DNA of 64,000 nucleotides from Halorubrum sp. CBA1229 (GTDB taxonomy: Archaea > Halobacteriota > Halobacteria > Halobacteriales > Haloferacaceae). Below the pieces are notes generated by a model. The model saw only the letters and a list, made by a program, of their open reading frames with translations. It was not told the DNA's origin and did no database searches. The DNA lies in NCBI RefSeq assembly GCF_003721435.2, contig NZ_CP054585.1, forward strand, positions 682,001 through 746,000, written 5' to 3'. Position numbers and translations under genes: made by a program. How positions within the stretch are numbered: position 1 is the stretch's first letter; every line of letters begins with the position of its first letter. Shown here piece by piece: positions 52,610-60,537 of this stretch.

Positions 52610-52624
52610 ACAGCATAGTTAGGT
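52610..52624 (-). promoter_or_regulatory. Candidate UAS of the archaerhodopsin gene
   Basis: Minus strand ACCTAACTATGCTGT begins with ACCNNACTA, the first half of the Bat-binding sequence known from the Halobacterium bop promoter, and lies 42-56 bases before the ATG, the expected distance. The second half is poorly conserved. Confidence 0.4.
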
Positions 52625-52815
52625 ATCCGCTACCGGCCTGTCGAGGCGGGTTTTTCTATCAGTCTTAAATATGCGAAACGAATTGCGGTTCGACGGGTTC
52701 TGTGGCCGTCGGCGTGCCGAGCGACGGCGGTTTCGATCCGGTATCGGCCGCCGTTGACTGAACGGACCTTACTGGTGACCCAAAACGACACTACTCTGGC
52801 GACCGTACTGCCCGT

Positions 52816-53193
52816 ATGGCGAACGAGGAGACCGAGACGGAGACCGAAACGACCGACGAGGCCGAAGCGACGACGGAGCGAGAGACGGAGGCGGAGGCGA
52901 CGGCCCTCGATATGGAGGCGCTCGACACGTACGAGGACCGCGTCGAGGAGCTCTCGTCGGCGCTGGAGGAGCGAGAAGAGACGATCGAGGAGCTCGAGTC
53001 CGTGGTCGAGGCCCAGTCCGAACAGATCGAGAAGCTGGAGAACCGGTTCTTGGATCTGTCCGCGCGCGTCGCGGACGGGCGCAACCTCGGTGTCTGCCCG
53101 GAGTGTAACGGGCCGACGGAGAAGAAAGAGCGGCTGTTCCGAAGCGACACGATCGAGTGCCTGCGGTGCGGTGAGATCATCCACACGTACTGA
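52816..53193 (+). CDS. Acidic coiled-coil protein with C-terminal zinc ribbon
   Basis: 125 residues. Residues 1-35 are Glu/Thr-rich (TETETETTDEAEATTERETE), about 38-85 form a coiled coil (EDRVEELSSALEEREETIEELESVVEAQSEQIEKLENRFLDL), and the end is a zinc ribbon with CPEC and CLRC (GVCPECNGPTEKKERLFRSDTIECLRCGEIIH). No family name is recalled. It is divergent from the archaerhodopsin gene, with 247 bases between starts; a TATA-like CTTAAATATG at 52664 would give a leader of about 120 bases. Nothing ties it to the pump besides position. Confidence 0.8.
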   Translation: MANEETETETETTDEAEATTERETEAEATALDMEALDTYEDRVEELSSALEEREETIEELESVVEAQSEQIEKLENRFLDLSARVADGRNLGVCPECNGPTEKKERLFRSDTIECLRCGEIIHTY

Positions 53194-53274
53194 TTCGCGC
53201 ACGTTAGCGCGCGACGATTCCGAAACCGGCGAGTGGCATCGCCGGATGGACGGGAGACGCAGCCGCGGAACGGT

Positions 53275-53322
53275 GCGGTCGACGAGGAACGCGGTCGATG
53301 AGGAACGCGGTCGACGAGGGAG
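53275..53322. repeat. Three tandem 16-base repeats after the methyltransferase stop
   Basis: Units 53275-53290, 53291-53306, 53307-53322 share GCGGTCGAYGAGG. They end 3 bases before the methyltransferase stop codon (minus strand, 53326-53328). Confidence 0.85.
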
Positions 53323-53325
53323 TCG

Positions 53326-54042
53326 TCAGTCGTCGGCGACGCGGGCGTCCCAGTAGGAGACGGAGGCCACGTAGTCGCCCGGGACCGTGTTCCCGACGAG
53401 CTCGTCGAGGACGCGGAAGGGGTTCGCAACGGGGCCGGGGAGCTCGCGGTAGAAGCCGTACGGCAGCACGAAGTCGTGCTCCTCGCCGGCGAGCGTGAGG
53501 TCCGCCGCGCGGAGCATGTCGACGACCTGCCGCTCGGAGTAAAGTCGGGACCCCATCGGGAGCAGCCAGGTGTACAGCGTCCGGAGGCTGCGGCTGTTGA
53601 ACGTGTCGAAGAACACCTGGTCGGCGCTGACGCGGCGCAGCTCGCGGGCGAACGGCACCGGGTCGTCCATCAGGTGGAAAAAGCGCATCGCGACCACCGT
53701 GTCGAAGTGGTCGTCCGGGAACGGGAGCCGGGAGGCGTCGCCGCGCACGAACTCGACGGTGTCGGACAGCCCCGCCTCGGCCGCCTTCTCGCGGCCCTGT
53801 TCGAGCATCTCCCGAGAGATGTCGAGCCCGACGATATCGGCGCCCTGATCCGCCAGCATGGTCGTGAACCGGCCGGTGCCGCAGGCGACCTCCAGCACGC
53901 GGTGGCCCTCCTCCATCGGTCCGAGCGCCGAGAGGACCGCCTCCTTCTCGCGCCGATCGATGAGCTCCCCGCCGCCCGAGAACCGGACGTCCTCGTACTC
54001 TTCCGCGACCTCGTCGGCCTGGTACCAGTCCTGTCCCTTCAC
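53326..54042 (-). CDS. SAM-dependent methyltransferase (class I)
   Basis: 238 residues from GTG 54042. Motif I VLEVACGTGRFTTMLADQG, motif II LDISREMLEQGREKA, then GDASRLPFPDDHFDTVVAMRFFHLMDD. This is the UbiE/COQ5-like group of methyltransferases acting on small molecules. The start is a GTG preceded by no clear TATA; an in-frame ATG is absent near by. Specificity unknown. Confidence 0.87.
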   Translation of the reverse strand: MKGQDWYQADEVAEEYEDVRFSGGGELIDRREKEAVLSALGPMEEGHRVLEVACGTGRFTTMLADQGADIVGLDISREMLEQGREKAAEAGLSDTVEFVRGDASRLPFPDDHFDTVVAMRFFHLMDDPVPFARELRRVSADQVFFDTFNSRSLRTLYTWLLPMGSRLYSERQVVDMLRAADLTLAGEEHDFVLPYGFYRELPGPVANPFRVLDELVGNTVPGDYVASVSYWDARVADD

Positions 54043-54118
54043 GTTGTCCGTACTGCACGCCCGACCGACAAAACCGTACTGGATGCGGTCGGGGACAACG
54101 CCGGGACGGGTGGCGTCC

Positions 54119-54511
54119 CTACCCGCTCGTCGAAACCGTCTCGGTCGAGATCCTGACGATGACCCGCGGCCCGGACTCCTCGCCGTGGTGCGGGTACTCG
54201 TCGACGTCGAAGTACCGCCGCGCGAGCTCGTCGATGTGTTCGTTCGCGCCCTCCTCGGTCAGTTCCGCCTCGCCGCGGACCGAGACGTAGCGGTAGGGGT
54301 CGTCCGGGTCGAGCACGCTGACGCCGACCTTCGGATTCCGCCGAATGTTCCGCTCCTTTCGCCGCCCGCGAGCCGTGTTAACGAGGACGTACTCGCGGTC
54401 CTCGTGGTCGACCCACACCGGCGTGACGTGCGGGGTACCGTCGGGCGTCACGGTCGCGAGGTGAGCGAACGATTCGCGCTCGAAGACGTCGACGTGGGAC
54501 TCGGGGATCAC
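54119..54511 (-). CDS. PNPOx-fold flavin/F420-dependent oxidoreductase
   Basis: 130 residues from GTG 54511. Split-barrel protein: HLATVTPDGTPHVTPVWVDHEDREYVLVNTARGRRKERNIRRNPKVGVSVLDPDDPYRYVSVRGEAEL, the pattern of PPOX-class F420-dependent enzymes of archaea and actinobacteria. It may bind F420 or FMN; substrate unknown. Located just after the methyltransferase gene on the same strand. Confidence 0.87.
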   Translation of the reverse strand: MIPESHVDVFERESFAHLATVTPDGTPHVTPVWVDHEDREYVLVNTARGRRKERNIRRNPKVGVSVLDPDDPYRYVSVRGEAELTEEGANEHIDELARRYFDVDEYPHHGEESGPRVIVRISTETVSTSG

Positions 54512-54544
54512 GCCGACTCGTATGGACGGGACGGGCGTAAACCC

Positions 54545-54640
54545 ACACGATCGATCGAGATAATTATACGCCGAGACGTGATATTAACACATTATATTAT
54601 CCCAATCGGATTCCCCAATATGTAGCTAACCTTTACCAAT
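54545..54640. other. AT-rich island upstream of the wHTH gene
   Basis: Almost 60-70 percent A+T, with ATAATTATACG, GTGATATTAACAC, ATTATATTATCCC in series, a strong contrast to surrounding DNA. It probably carries the promoter of the wHTH gene and perhaps operator sites. CCTTTACC near 54629 is the best TATA candidate (about -31). Confidence 0.5.
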
Positions 54641-54662
54641 AGGCAGAGGGTTCGAAGGTAGT

Positions 54663-54935
54663 ATGAGTACCAGTCCAGCGGAGACCGCCGACCAGGACCG
54701 CCTCTCAGAGAGCGAGTACCGCGATCGCTTACGCGAACTTCCCCCCAGCGCCAAGCTCGTCGCGAAGGTACTGGAGGGCGACTCGCCCCTCTCGCAGGGC
54801 GGGCTCGCCGATGAGTCGCTCCTGCCCGACCGGACCGTCCGCTACGCGCTCAACCGCTTAGAGGAGGAGGGGCTCGTCGACTCCCGCTACAGCTTCAAGG
54901 ACGCGCGCAAGCAGGTGTACTACCTGACTATTTAA
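54663..54935 (+). CDS. Small winged-helix DNA-binding protein
   Basis: 90 residues: LPPSAKLVAKVLEGDSPLSQGGLADESLLPDRTVRYALNRLEEEGLVDSRYSFKDARKQVYYLTI, a MarR/TrmB-like winged helix with recognition helix near DRTVRYALNRLEEEG and the beta wing RYSFKDARKQVYY. No effector domain, as in many archaeal regulators. The AT-rich upstream region may hold an autoregulatory site. Ligand unknown. Confidence 0.88.
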   Translation: MSTSPAETADQDRLSESEYRDRLRELPPSAKLVAKVLEGDSPLSQGGLADESLLPDRTVRYALNRLEEEGLVDSRYSFKDARKQVYYLTI

Positions 54936-54985
54936 ACGGACGCCTGACAGCTTAAACAGAACAGTCGTCGACGCCGCACGGAGTC

Positions 54986-54995
54986 CTTTTTAATC
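54986..54995 (+). promoter_or_regulatory. TATA box of the glycosyltransferase gene
   Basis: CTTTTTAATC centred about 28 bases before the ATG at 55018. Confidence 0.6.
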
Positions 54996-55017
54996 CCTCG
55001 CCCCGATACTCGGGTGT

Positions 55018-56019
55018 ATGGAGCTCTCGGTCGTCGTGCCGACCCTCAACGGGCGAGACCGACTGGCCGCCTGCCTCGACGCGCTGGCGGCGCACGCCCC
55101 CGAGGCGGAGGTGGTCGTCGCCAACGGCCCCTCCGCGGACGGGACGACCGGGATGGTTCGCGACCGCGACGACGTCGACGTGCTCGTGGAGATCTCCGAC
55201 CGCACGGTCAACGTCGCCCGCAACGCCGGCATCGAGGTCGCGACCGGCGACGCGGTCGCGCTGGTCGACTACGACAACCGGATCGGCGAGGGCTGGCTCG
55301 ACGCCGTCCGGGCCGGGCTCGCCGACGCCGACGCGGTGACGGGCCCGGTGACGCCGATCGAGCCGTCCCGCGGGACGGAGGCGGCCCCGGACGGGTCGGC
55401 CGCGGTGAACTCCGACGCCGACGAGAGCGACGACGCCGACGCGGACGACACCTCGGCGGGCCCCGAACGCCGGACGATCAGGGGCCGCGACGTGACCTAC
55501 TTCGCGGGCGGAAACGTCGCTTTCCGGCGGGAGACGCTCCGGGACCTCGACGGCTTCGACGAGTACCTCCGGACCGGCGGCGCGCGCGACGCGGCCCACC
55601 GGCTCGCGCGGATGGACCGCGAGGTCGCGTGGCGCGACGACCTCGCGGTGACCAAGGAACTGCCGAGCCCGACCGCCGCCGACGGCGGACGCAGCGCCCG
55701 CGAGTGGGGCTGGAAGTACCGGGCGCTCGCGTACCGCCTTTTAAAAAACTACGGCGTCCGGCCGGAGCTGGTGGCGCGGATCGGCTCGCACGCCGCGACG
55801 GACGCGGTCGGGGCGGCCGCCGACGTGGTCCGCGGCGAGTCGACGCCCTCGCGGTGGGCCGCGACCGGTCGCGACGTGCTCGTCGGCCTCGCCGGCGGGG
55901 GGTCGGACGGGCTCGTCGCCCGCGGCCGCGACCGGAGCCCGGCGCGGAACCCGAACGGGCTCTCGGAGCGCGCCGACCGCGCCGTCGCGAAGTACGACCG
56001 ACGCGAGCGGGAGGAGTGA
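55018..56019 (+). CDS. Family 2 glycosyltransferase
   Basis: 333 residues, GT-A fold. ELSVVVPTLNGRDRLAACLDAL at the start, VVVANGPSADGTTGMV, NVARNAGIEVATGDAVALVDYDN with the DxD-like D-Y-D metal site, and TYFAGGNVAFRRETLRDLDGFDE. It has an acidic insertion (SDADESDDADADDTSAGP). Transfers a sugar from a nucleotide donor to an unknown acceptor, likely for surface glycans or glycolipids. Next to hisF but no other glycosylation gene. Confidence 0.92.
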   Translation: MELSVVVPTLNGRDRLAACLDALAAHAPEAEVVVANGPSADGTTGMVRDRDDVDVLVEISDRTVNVARNAGIEVATGDAVALVDYDNRIGEGWLDAVRAGLADADAVTGPVTPIEPSRGTEAAPDGSAAVNSDADESDDADADDTSAGPERRTIRGRDVTYFAGGNVAFRRETLRDLDGFDEYLRTGGARDAAHRLARMDREVAWRDDLAVTKELPSPTAADGGRSAREWGWKYRALAYRLLKNYGVRPELVARIGSHAATDAVGAAADVVRGESTPSRWAATGRDVLVGLAGGGSDGLVARGRDRSPARNPNGLSERADRAVAKYDRREREE

Positions 56020-56027
56020 CCCCGCGC

Positions 56028-56036
56028 CTTTTAACC
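56028..56036 (+). promoter_or_regulatory. TATA box of hisF
   Basis: CTTTTAACC about 32 bases before the ATG at 56064. Confidence 0.5.
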
Positions 56037-56063
56037 TCCGCCGTCGTCTACGGTCGGTAACGA

Positions 56064-56882
56064 ATGGGACTCACGAAGCGGATCATCCCCTGTATCGACG
56101 TCGACCTCGACGACGACGGGGACGCGGCGGTGTACACGGGCGTCAACTTCGAGAACCTGGAGTACACCGGCGACCCGGTCGAGCTGGCGAAAAAGTACAA
56201 CGCCGCGGGCGCCGACGAGTTCGTCTTCCTCGACATCACCGCGAGCGCGGAGGGACGCGAGACGATGCTCGACGTGGTGAACGCGGTCGCCGACGAGTGT
56301 TTCATCCCGCTCACCGTCGGCGGCGGCATCCGCACGAAGGCGGACATCAAGGAGACGCTCCGCGCGGGGGCGGACAAGGTGTCGATCACGACCGGCGCCC
56401 TGGAGCGTCCCGAGCTCATCGAGGAGGGCGCCGCGGCGTTCGGCAGCCAGTGTATCGTCATCTCCGTCGACGCGCGCCGGCGGCACGACGACGCGGGCGA
56501 GCACTTCTACGAGGACGACGACGGCAAGACGGTGTGGTTCGAGTGCACCAAGAAGGGCGGCCGCGAGGGCACCGGCATCGACGCCGTCTCGTGGGCGAAG
56601 GAGGCCGAGGAGCGCGGCGCCGGCGAGCTGTTCGTCAACTCCATCGACATGGACGGGACGAAGGACGGCTACGACATCCCGCTGATGAAAGCGGTGTGCG
56701 ACGCCGTCTCGACCCCCGTCATCGCCTCCTCCGGCTGCGGGAGCCCCGAGGACATGTACGAGGTGTTCACCGAGGCGAACGCCGACGCGGGGCTCGCCGC
56801 CTCCATCTTCCACTTCGGCGACTACTCCATCGAGGAGACGAAGAAGTACCTCGACGAGCGCGGCGTTCCCGTCCGATTGTAG
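56064..56882 (+). CDS. hisF: Imidazole glycerol phosphate synthase, cyclase subunit
   Basis: Makes imidazole-glycerol phosphate and AICAR in histidine synthesis together with HisH (not in window). 272 residues, a (beta/alpha)8 barrel: [11 protein letters not shown] with the catalytic D11, [52 protein letters not shown] with the second catalytic aspartate and [15 protein letters not shown]. It is longer than bacterial HisF (about 255) because of an insertion ([23 protein letters not shown]), usual in haloarchaea. Confidence 0.97.
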   Translation: MGLTKRIIPCIDVDLDDDGDAAVYTGVNFENLEYTGDPVELAKKYNAAGADEFVFLDITASAEGRETMLDVVNAVADECFIPLTVGGGIRTKADIKETLRAGADKVSITTGALERPELIEEGAAAFGSQCIVISVDARRRHDDAGEHFYEDDDGKTVWFECTKKGGREGTGIDAVSWAKEAEERGAGELFVNSIDMDGTKDGYDIPLMKAVCDAVSTPVIASSGCGSPEDMYEVFTEANADAGLAASIFHFGDYSIEETKKYLDERGVPVRL

Positions 56883-56970
56883 GCGAACGGACGCCGATCC
56901 TACTCGGATATGAAATAATGTGCGTTCACAACTGCCGTAGTTTCCAATAGTAGCGATCGAAACCAACAAT

Positions 56971-56979
56971 TATTATATG
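56971..56979 (+). promoter_or_regulatory. TATA box of the DUF7511 gene
   Basis: TATTATATG centred about 26 bases before the ATG at 57001, in an AT-rich patch; predicts leaderless RNA. Confidence 0.6.
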
Positions 56980-57000
56980 ATGGCGGTCGAATCGTGACGT

Positions 57001-57183
57001 ATGTCCACGTCATCGACGCGTGTCCGTGCCGAGCGCCCGGAGCTCGTCTGCAAACGGACCGACGACGGCTCGGGAGACGGGGAGGTGACGTTCTTCGAGC
57101 GGGAGCGGGACCCCGACGAGCGGACGACGCGGTGGATCACGGTCCGCGAGGCGGACTGCGTGCCGCGCGACGAGTGGCGGTAG
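57001..57183 (+). CDS. Small DUF7511-like haloarchaeal protein
   Basis: 60 residues: ERPELVCKRTDDGSGDGEVTFFERERDPDERTTRWITVREADCVPRDEWR after a short N-terminus. Small halophile family of unknown function with the recognisable ending T-x-W-I-T/x-D-x-W-R. Leaderless TATA box 26 bases upstream confirms that this short gene is real. Confidence 0.7.
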   Translation: MSTSSTRVRAERPELVCKRTDDGSGDGEVTFFERERDPDERTTRWITVREADCVPRDEWR

Positions 57184-57335
57184 GGGACCCGGAGCGGTGC
57201 AGGCGGCCCCTTTTTACGACTCCGTGAGTCCGGGGCGGGAGTACGGGAAACGAAACGCGGGTATCGCGGACGGCCGCCAGCGACGCGGTTCCTGAGCCGG
57301 CCACGCGGTGGCTGAAGGGACGAGCGGTCACCACC

Positions 57336-57345
57336 GATTTATTAC
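57336..57345 (+). promoter_or_regulatory. TATA box of the BASS-like gene
   Basis: GATTTATTAC; predicts RNA start about 17 bases before the ATG at 57385. Confidence 0.45.
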
Positions 57346-57384
57346 CCCCCGTCGGCAACCCCTCACCCTGCGTCGGATCCACAG

Positions 57385-58284
57385 ATGACACGGGCCCTCG
57401 TCGCGCGGTTCTCGAACCTGCTCCTCGTGCTCGGGGCCGTCGCCGTCGGCGTTCTCGTTCCGGGGCCGTCGCCGTATCTCGATCCGCTGATCACGCCGCT
57501 CGTCGTGTTCCTCGTGTTCACGTCGCTCCGAGGGGCCCGGTTCGCGGCGATCGACTACTCGTCGTACGCCGCGGTGGTCGCCCTCTCGCTCTGTCTCTCG
57601 TACGTCGTGTTGCCGCTCGGGGGGATACGCCTCGTCGAGTTCGCGTTCGCGGACGCGGCCGGAACCGGGGCCGTCCTCGGGTTCGCGATCGCGCTCTCGG
57701 TGCCGACGACCGCGGGAAGCGCGATAATCTGGACGCGGCTCGCGCGCGGCGACGTGCAACTGGCGACGGTCAGTTCGATCGCGTCGCTGCTCCTCGCGCC
57801 CGCGGCGACGCCCCTCGTGCTCACGCGGCTCGTCGGCTCGCGGATCGCCGTCCCCACCGCGTCGATCCTCACGGATCTGGCCGTGATCGTGGGCGGCGGA
57901 GCCCTGCTCACGGCCGCCGTTCCGACCGACGCGCTGTCGACCGACGCGGTCGAACGGGGGTCGACGCTCGCGATACTCCTCCTGATCTACACGGCCGTCG
58001 CCGGCGCGGGCGTCGTCGGGATCGACGCCGCGACGCTGCTCGCCGTCGTCGGCGTCGCGGGCTGCCTCTTCGGCGTCGGCGCGGCGCTCAGCGCGTGCTG
58101 TCAGCGCGCGTTCGGAATCGAACGAGACCGGGCGTTCGCCCTGTTTTTCACCACGAATCTGAAAAATCTCGGAATCGCGCTGCTCGTCTCGCTCCCGTTC
58201 GCCGACCCGCTGGTCACCGTCTCGATAATCGTCTACTACGTCGTCCAGCAGACCGGGGGCGCCGCGCTCGCGGACGCGACGTGA
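57385..58284 (+). CDS. BASS/arsenical-resistance-like ten-helix transporter
   Basis: 299 residues with about 9-10 hydrophobic helices (LVARFSNLLLVLGAVAVGVLVPG, DPLITPLVVFLVFTSLRG, AAVVALSLCLSYVVLPLG and so on) and the two inverted-repeat crossover motifs typical of the bile acid:sodium symporter superfamily: GFAIALSVPTTAGSAIIWTRL and FFTTNLKNLGIALLVSLPF. Substrate unknown (organic anion). It is not similar to Acr3. It lies between the DUF7511 gene and the convergent glucoamylase gene; stops are 21 bases apart. Confidence 0.78.
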   Translation: MTRALVARFSNLLLVLGAVAVGVLVPGPSPYLDPLITPLVVFLVFTSLRGARFAAIDYSSYAAVVALSLCLSYVVLPLGGIRLVEFAFADAAGTGAVLGFAIALSVPTTAGSAIIWTRLARGDVQLATVSSIASLLLAPAATPLVLTRLVGSRIAVPTASILTDLAVIVGGGALLTAAVPTDALSTDAVERGSTLAILLLIYTAVAGAGVVGIDAATLLAVVGVAGCLFGVGAALSACCQRAFGIERDRAFALFFTTNLKNLGIALLVSLPFADPLVTVSIIVYYVVQQTGGAALADAT

Positions 58285-58304
58285 GGGAGACAGACCCCTC
58301 CCGG

Positions 58305-60434
58305 TCAGTCGTCGACCGCGACGGGATCGGGCGTCGGCAGGTCGCGGTCGTGTAACAGCGCGACCGTCGCCAGTCGGATGGCGTGCGGCCAGCCGAGCGG
58401 GGTGGCGCTGTCGGGCGTCCCGTCGTCGAAGAACTGCTCGGGGAGGTAGCTCGTCGACTCGCACAGCGTTCCGCCGGGCGAGACGTGCGCGAGGAGCTCG
58501 CGGGCGCGCTCCGCCAGCCGGTCGGCCCGCGGGTCGTCGTGAGCCGCGAGCAGGGCCGCGAGCTCGGCGCAGGCGTTCGCGCCCCACGCCGTCGAGACGG
58601 TCCACACCTTCTCCGAGAGCTGGCCGGCCTGCCGCCACGCGTCGCCCTCGTAGCGGATCAGCCCCGCGATCTCGTCGCTCTCGTGGGCGAGCCCGTCGAC
58701 GACCGTCTCCACGTGCGAGACGAGCCGGTCGAGCCGCTCCGCGTCGACGGCTCCGTCGTCACCCTCGCCGTCAGCGCCGCTCTCGCCGAGGGCGTCGAAC
58801 GACCGGTGCGCGCTCGCCAGCGACAGCGTCGAGGAGTCGAGCCGGTCGTCGATCGCCCCCTCGGGCGTCTCTCGGAGGGCGTAACAGCCGCGTTCGGGCA
58901 CCCAGAGGTCGTCGAGCGCCTCGTATACGCGGGTCGCCTGATCGCTGGCGTGGCCGGCGAGGTCGTCCGGGAGGGCGGCGGCGTCGAGGTCGGCGGCGTT
59001 GAGGTCGCCGGCGTCGAGCCCGTCGCCGTGGAGCGCGAGCTCGCTGTACGCCTCCAGGAACGTCGCCGCGGTGTGGGCGAACCGCCCGGCGCTGTCCTCC
59101 CACGCGTTCTGACAGACGACGGGGCGGCCGTCGTCCTCCAGCGTCTCGTCGAGCCCGGCGAGCGCGGCGACGAGAGTCGCGTCGAGGTCGGCGACGTCCA
59201 CGCCGGCCTCACGCGCCTGCGCGAGGTAGGCGATGACGCTGCCGGTCTGGTCGGCCTGGTAGTCCACGTCGGGGCCGTCCTCGATGCGGGCGTTCGCCCA
59301 GCCGGGCGCGAGCGCGCCGTTCCGCGGCCACACGCGGTGGGGCCACGAGCCGTCCGAGCGCTGGGTGGCGACGTACATCTCGGCCGAGCGGGCGTGCCAG
59401 TCGCCGAGCCCGAGCCCGAGCCGGTCGTCGGCGCCGAGCAGGAACGCCGATATCTCCGCGTCGTCGCGGAACCAGGTGTAGCCGTAGCCGCCGGAGGTCG
59501 CGTAGAAGGGGTCGAAGTCGGGGCCGGCGATCCGGAGCCCGGACTCGGCCGAGAGCAGGGAGAGCACGCGGAGGTCGGCGATCACCGACTCGCGGGCCGG
59601 CGCCGACTCGGGGACCGAGGGCGTCGTCTCGCCGGCGGCCGCGGCGAGCGCGTCCACGGAATCGAGATCGGCGAACAGCTCGTCGAGCCGGGCGCGGGCC
59701 GCCTCGCGCGTCGTCTCGGCGCGGTCGGTCAGGAGCGAGGCGACCGCGGCGACGCCGTCCTCGAAGGGGACGTCGGCGATGACCTCGCCGGAGAGCCGCT
59801 CCTCCTCGTAGCGGTCGCCGTCGCGGTCGCGGGGGAGGTCCGTCGGCGTCTCCTCGAGGAGCTCCGGGAACGTCGCCGGGAGCTGGCCGCGCAGGTCCGA
59901 GAACCCGGTGTCGCTCGCGAGGAAGTCGTGCTCGTCGGCGTGGTACACTTCGACCGCGTCGTCGTACCGGAGCTGGCCGACGCGGTCGTCGCGGCCGTCG
60001 GGCGCGAACCGGGCGTAGACGACGAGCGAGAGCGCCTCGGGGTCGACGTTCGCGTGCCCGTCCTCCCCAACGTCGACCGTCGCGCGGGTGAGGTGCGCGT
60101 CGCCGAGCGTGACGTCGTGGCGGGTCACGGTCGCGGCGTCCGCCTCGTGGACCGTCTCGATCACCGTCGTGTCGCCGACGTACCGCTGGGCGGTGTCGAC
60201 CTCGTCGAGCCAGGTGACGTCGCCGCCGACGGCGAGTCCGAGCCGCGATCGGACCAGCCCGGTCCGGCCGGTCAGCGGGTAGCCGAAGTCGCGGAGCTCG
60301 CCGTCCTCGTCGACGTGGACTAACCGCCCCTCGCCGCCGGAGAACCGCCCGGTAACGGTCCGGCGCTCACCGGGGAACCGGGTGGCGTGTCCGGTGTTGC
60401 GCTTGTAGTCGTCGAGCGCGTCGCGGAGTTGCAT
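58305..60434 (-). CDS. GH15 glucan 1,4-alpha-glucosidase (glucoamylase)
   Basis: 709 residues. Removes glucose from the non-reducing ends of maltodextrins and starch, inverting mechanism. N-terminal beta-supersandwich (about 1-250), linker, then an (alpha/alpha)6 barrel with GYGYTWFRDDAEISAFLL, WANARIEDGPDVDYQADQTG, the likely catalytic acid E446 in QNAWEDSAGRF and likely base E666 in SYLPEQFFDDG. It has no signal peptide, so it is cytoplasmic, acting on imported or stored maltodextrin. It is divergent from the GH13 gene over 103 bases containing an inverted repeat. Confidence 0.92.
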   Translation of the reverse strand: MQLRDALDDYKRNTGHATRFPGERRTVTGRFSGGEGRLVHVDEDGELRDFGYPLTGRTGLVRSRLGLAVGGDVTWLDEVDTAQRYVGDTTVIETVHEADAATVTRHDVTLGDAHLTRATVDVGEDGHANVDPEALSLVVYARFAPDGRDDRVGQLRYDDAVEVYHADEHDFLASDTGFSDLRGQLPATFPELLEETPTDLPRDRDGDRYEEERLSGEVIADVPFEDGVAAVASLLTDRAETTREAARARLDELFADLDSVDALAAAAGETTPSVPESAPARESVIADLRVLSLLSAESGLRIAGPDFDPFYATSGGYGYTWFRDDAEISAFLLGADDRLGLGLGDWHARSAEMYVATQRSDGSWPHRVWPRNGALAPGWANARIEDGPDVDYQADQTGSVIAYLAQAREAGVDVADLDATLVAALAGLDETLEDDGRPVVCQNAWEDSAGRFAHTAATFLEAYSELALHGDGLDAGDLNAADLDAAALPDDLAGHASDQATRVYEALDDLWVPERGCYALRETPEGAIDDRLDSSTLSLASAHRSFDALGESGADGEGDDGAVDAERLDRLVSHVETVVDGLAHESDEIAGLIRYEGDAWRQAGQLSEKVWTVSTAWGANACAELAALLAAHDDPRADRLAERARELLAHVSPGGTLCESTSYLPEQFFDDGTPDSATPLGWPHAIRLATVALLHDRDLPTPDPVAVDD

Positions 60435-60460
60435 TACGCTGGTAAACGCCCCCTCCGTGT

Positions 60461-60484
60461 ATGAAGTTTTGGTGTAATCTTCAT
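60461..60484. promoter_or_regulatory. Inverted repeat ATGAAG-N12-CTTCAT in the glucoamylase/amylase promoter
   Basis: ATGAAG at 60461-60466 and CTTCAT at 60479-60484, exact inverse complements, centre-to-centre 18 bases. On the minus strand the left arm overlaps the probable TATA region about 28 bases before the glucoamylase ATG. An AT-rich spacer (TTTTGGTGTAAT) supports a common regulatory role. Candidate site for the TrmB-family protein encoded 2.4 kb downstream. Confidence 0.55.
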
Positions 60485-60537
60485 TCGTATCTTTGGAGAA
60501 CGGAAACGCTCAAGCCGGGGGACGCCCGGGTACCGGC

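Noticed and set aside
52671-52757. 28-codon basic ORF as a Brb-like regulator of archaerhodopsin
   Set aside because: No recognisable similarity, no promoter spacing for its ATG; kept only as a remark.
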